Assembly (NCBI RefSeq): GCF_036417845.1 | Contig: NC_089984.1 | Coordinates: 33,205,447 to 33,269,446 of the forward strand | DNA: 64,000 bases | Reading direction: 5' to 3' | DNA from: Apteryx mantelli | Taxonomy: Eukaryota; Chordata; Aves; Apterygiformes; Apterygidae | Shown: in pieces, positions 59,741 to 64,000 of the stretch | How positions within the stretch are numbered: position 1 is the stretch's first letter | Layout: each line of letters begins with the position of its first letter | Program-made: the position numbers and the translations under genes | The notes under the pieces: generated by a model | What the model was told of the DNA's origin: nothing | The model's input: only the letters and a program-made list of their open reading frames with translations | The model's database searches: none

Positions 59741-62700
59741 CTGATGGGGATGTCAGACTGATTTCTACTGTAACTTTGCTTTCTCTTTATTGCCTGCTTC
59801 ACTTTGTTGTCTTTTATTAAAACAAGCACGTTATATTACAAGAATATTAGTATGAAGTCAAGCCCCTGAAATCCTGGCATTATGGTTGCTTATGTTGCCT
59901 TAGTCTGACCACTTCTGCTAGTGCATTAGGCTACAGTCTTTAATTACATTATCACATGCTTTCATCCTCCTCCTCTTAATCTCTGTTCTGTTCAGAACAC
60001 AGGATTTACAGTAATCAGGGTTGTGTAATCAAAAAATAGGCTATTGTTTATAGATCCTGCATCTCTTTTTGCTGAATTTTAAAGGAAAGTAAGCTGAAAG
60101 AAGAGGAAGATAACTTTGCAAGAGGGCAATTGAACGCCGCCATAAAGACCTGTGTTGGGTCCCCTGTACCAGAAGTATGTTCACAGTGTGAATGCAAGGG
60201 ACTTGTGTATGGAAAAAAGAAAGCTCAGGGTGCAAACTTAGAGCAAATTGTGCTGTAGCACTTGACCTTGAGAACTGACCAGAGAAGGTCTGATTCAGCT
60301 GCAGGTTATTCTGCTGCTTTTGGAGCATGGCTAGATTGCTTTTAGGAACCCTGTCATGTGTTTGTAGGTTTTGAAAAATCATAGCATTACTACAATTTTC
60401 TACAGCTACTGCTTCTGGTCAGTATTACTTAGACCATAAGGATAGTTGTTGTGGGACAGTCAAAAATAGAAAGAAATAATTTAAGACAGTGAGACTTACT
60501 TACAAAGAGGGTACTGAGTACTTGCTGCCACTTTAGAAGTTAGTGAGATCAGAACTTAATTAGTCAGATACCTTTGCAACTTGTCCCTGCTCTCCTGTAG
60601 AGTAAGGGATAATTAAGCTATCTCATATTGTGGAATGAATTTTTTAAAAATGCTGCAGTACAGTAGTGATGAGTATCAAATAAAAGCCAGTTAGAAAATG
60701 AAGAGTTATCTCTTTAAAGTAACATTTGAATGCTTTGTGGCAAAGATTTTATCTGAACAGAAAAGATACAAATGTTTAAGTTGTTCTGGTGAGTTCTGCT
60801 GACCTCAGACCAGATTGTGAATATCTGGTGTCAGAACAGTATCAGAGGGCTATTGAAGTCTGGCTTCATCATGCCGTGTTTTATTTCCATCCTGTGAACC
60901 TAGAAGGTACACAAGGTTAATGTTTTTAATGCTGAACTAGCACAAGTTTGGGGGGTTTTTTTACTTATTGCACGTAAGTCTTTAGAAGTGTTAACTGTGT
61001 TGCAATAGCTGCAGAATTCACATGCATCAATGTGCTTTCTTTACCGATATAAACAACATGTACAATCTACATAAAATCCAAAATATGCATATCCCTGTTC
61101 CAAACTCTTCCATCCTTCGTTTACTGACAGTCTTTCAGACACGTTCTTCTGAAGTGAGAGAATTTCTGAAGTATGCATGTAGCGGTGAGATATGGCAACC
61201 ACCCATCCTGTTGCGTGAATGAACTTGCTAAATGTGCTCTTCTACATCATGTTAGTCACTACTTCAGCAGCGAGACTGCTTTCATGTGGTTTAGCATCCT
61301 GTTGCTAGCAATCAGAATGTCATGTCATTCCTTACACCTGATCTGATGCGCACAGAAACTGAAAGTCCTTCTACAGATGTTTCCTCTGAAAATGAAACTG
61401 AATTTTCTCTTGCATTAGTTGTCTTGAATGTCATTGCAGCTGTCTCCAAATGAAATTTATTTGGATTCTTTGCAGGCAGATAGATGTCAATATGCAAAAG
61501 CTAATAATAAAGAAGGGTTTATCAGGTGAGCACTTAGAACTCTTTAGCAATGTTTTCATTGAAAGGAAAAAAAAATTGCACAGCTGGTGATTGATATGCT
61601 TTTAAATGCTAAATTTCCTATAAAAATATTGTGGTATCCAACTTAATATGATGGGGAAAAATGGGTCACTCTATGTTTATAAAGAGTATATTGAGATACA
61701 GGAGCTTTGGAAGCCTAGCTAAATGTTTCTTGTTCACACAGAGATATTGTCACCATGTATGGGCTCTGGGGTAATTTTTACTCATTGTATAGTACCTAAA
61801 GATCTAGGCAAACTTTACTTATTTTTTTATTTTCTTTCAAGGTTTTTAGCGATTTCATCTAATTCTCCTCAAGTGAAGTGCCATCCACTTCGAAGGAAAG
61901 AAGGTATATTTGATATCCTGTTTCATACGCTATATTTTTTCATGAGGATTTTGATTCCCCATGCCATGCTTCCTTTGTGAGAAGGTTTCAGTTCTTTAGT
62001 ATTTGTAAATCCAAAGTCTTTCTAAAGCTTTAGGACTACAGGAGGATTTACCACTAGGCTTGGTCCTTTATTGGCTCAGGGATAGATAGTAGATTCTCAT
62101 TCTGATTAGATCCCCTGAAGTTTTGGGAATGCTTGTCCTCGTCTTGGTCAGGCCTGTTCGCAATTGTTTGTTGAGAGGGGAAAATGTGCCATTTGATGGT
62201 ATTGGACCCTGTACTGTTACCAGAGGAGAGAGCTTAAAATGAAAAGCGCCAGTGTCAGTGGGAACAAAAAGATGATAATTTTTGTCAGTGTCCACTTTAA
62301 TGGACCATATGCATCATAATAATATTTCATGTTATATTCTTGAGATTTTTTCCAAGAAAAAGAAAAGGTTGATAGAGGGAGGAGAAGATTGTATTCAATA
62401 ATGGGCAAAATGCTGTCTCACATAGATACATATTGCCAGTGGAGAGAATCTGTCTCTATTTCTACAAAAGTTCTCTGCGTCTCTGGTACCACCCTTAGCC
62501 TTCCATGCTGAAGGATTTAATTTCATTTGTAAACTTCATTTGCAGTGACTTCCTGGTTTGATACTACTGTAGTATCTTTTGAGTTAAGCAACTGGCTCTA
62601 CAGTCATACTCATTATTCAGATGCAGCTTGTTTTTCTCTGAGTTTTCAGTTCTGTACCAGGTCAGTGGCATGCTAAATTTTTACAGGACATGTGTTGGGC

Positions 62701-64000
62701 AAGAGCTTATGTAGACAAACAGTTGTTCTTCTTGTGTTAGGCAGGATGATTTGATGTGTAGTTTTTAACTGAGTAATGGGAAGGCACGTAATGGTTTACC
62801 ATATAGATAGTGGTGCACAGCTAATCAGATAAAGTGCAGCTGAGAGTTGAACCTTCTGAAATTTAAGGCATGGTTCTTCTTTTTTGTTTTGTTTTGTTTT
62901 AAGCATCATTCTAAGATTCTCTTTGGGATTTGCCAGTCAGGCAAATAAACAAGAAAAGCTATGTATGGCTCCCAACCATCTGCAAGCAGCTCTCATCTAT
63001 AGATTTTATCTAGAGCCATCAAGCTGAGTTTCATATGTTTAACATTTTTTCTTCTTTGTACCCTCCCTCCCACACCTCATGAAACTATTTAACTTTGAAA
63101 TGTCAGAAGGCCACATACCAGAAAGTGGTGTGTAAACAAGCCCACTGCTGCTTCAGGTATTAGTTTTATGGATTCAGATATGACTAATAAGGAAGTTTTT
63201 TCGTTCAGTGTTGGTGGATGACCAATTTATACTAATATGAGGAACAAAGCTAGTGGAGGTCGTGTCGCCCAGGGAGCAGCTCAGCCCCTGGAGTGAGTCA
63301 TGACACTGATCCCTTAAGCCGCAGAGGGGAAAAAAGTGGTAGTAAAATTCAAACAGGTTTTTTTTTTTTCTGCCTTTTTTTCGAGGTATTTCCAAGCAGA
63401 CTTATTTCATTAACACCCATGAAGTTATTATTTCTAGAGTTAGGGGATTCACTTGGGCTCTCTAGCTCCCTTTTATTGTAATAAAATGAGGTCAGTAACT
63501 GCTTGCTAAATCAGAAGAAATAGTGAGCATAGGAAATGCCCATTTACATTTCTCTAGATGAGTTTTCATAGTACATTTCTCTCTCCTTTTTTTTAATCAC
63601 TTTTGGGACTCAAATATATGTTAAAGCGATGTAGCAGATAGGATTTTTTCTTTCATTCTTTTCATTTTCCTGTCATACCTGAATTGTGAAGTACAAATAA
63701 GTGATCCATTGTGCTAGACTGTGGTGCTGAATTTTGTTTTTCTTCGAGAGAATGGTATTTCATTTGGAGCCAGAGAAACGGTGCAACGTAGGAGAATTAT
63801 TGTAACTAAATTATTGCACATCCTAAAATCATACTGACAACATTAGTGGATCTAAAGGCAGTAAGTGCAGCCCTTGCTCTAATTTACATATGCAGACCAT
63901 TCTGCATCATAGGCTTCCCTGCAGTAGAGTTGCTTTGTGCATGAACAGTGATTGCTTGCTAGGCACCCTCCTCCCCAGGATCACTGCCGAAATCAAAAGG

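Larger units (their letters stand above)
53741..64000. other. Intergenic DNA upstream of SMNDC1
   Basis: About 10 kb, mostly AT-rich, with no supported exon. It contains the ancient CR1 copy (55300-56180), a purine-biased stretch (about 59050-59450) and a GC-rich patch (about 59480-59740). In human the next gene on this side is DUSP5; no DUSP5 exon is recognised here, so it would lie beyond the window if synteny holds. Confidence 0.7.

Overview
The window is vertebrate nuclear DNA and almost certainly comes from a bird. Two genes are recognised exon by exon: MXI1 (MAX interactor 1) on the + strand and SMNDC1 (SPF30) on the - strand. The avian signs are a young CR1 LINE whose 3' end reads like the common bird CR1 families, several decayed CR1 and MIR-like remnants, and long introns with few repeats. 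MXI1 and SMNDC1 are also neighbours in human (10q25), so this is conserved synteny. No prokaryotic gene, CRISPR array, tRNA, rRNA or viral gene was seen.

Layout. 1-30750: the 3' part of MXI1. It comprises a 30-bp microexon (1574-1603), an intron of about 25.8 kb, and the last three coding exons (27358-27472, 28653-28824, 30587-30750), followed by a 3' UTR to about 32400. The N-terminal exons lie upstream of the window. The big intron holds a 5'-truncated CR1 with an RT open frame (13620-14697), an older CR1 piece (12605-12802), a MIR-like SINE (about 3345), microsatellites, and a GC-rich patch with a possible internal promoter (about 22400). 32400-42150: the tail-to-tail intergenic gap, with ancient repeats and one GC-rich patch. 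42150-53060: SMNDC1 read right to left, with five coding exons giving a complete 238-residue protein and a non-coding first exon inside a strong CpG island (about 52655-53720). 53740-64000: AT-rich intergenic DNA with an old CR1 copy (about 55300-56180) and no convincing gene.

How the genes relate. MXI1 is a bHLH-zipper repressor that pairs with MAX on CACGTG E-boxes and opposes MYC. SMNDC1 is a Tudor-domain spliceosome assembly factor. The genes are convergent and share no promoter. The SMNDC1 CpG island carries CACGTG boxes, which makes it a plausible target of the MYC/MAX/MXI1 network; this is inference.

I found no undescribed biological system. The most useful leads are the frame-preserving MXI1 microexon that carries DNA-contact residues, a perfect 14-bp inverted repeat in the SMNDC1 3' UTR, the candidate promoter in the MXI1 intron, and ancient amniote repeats inside UTRs. 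All coordinates and translations were read by eye. Repeat family names rest on recognition, not on a database search.
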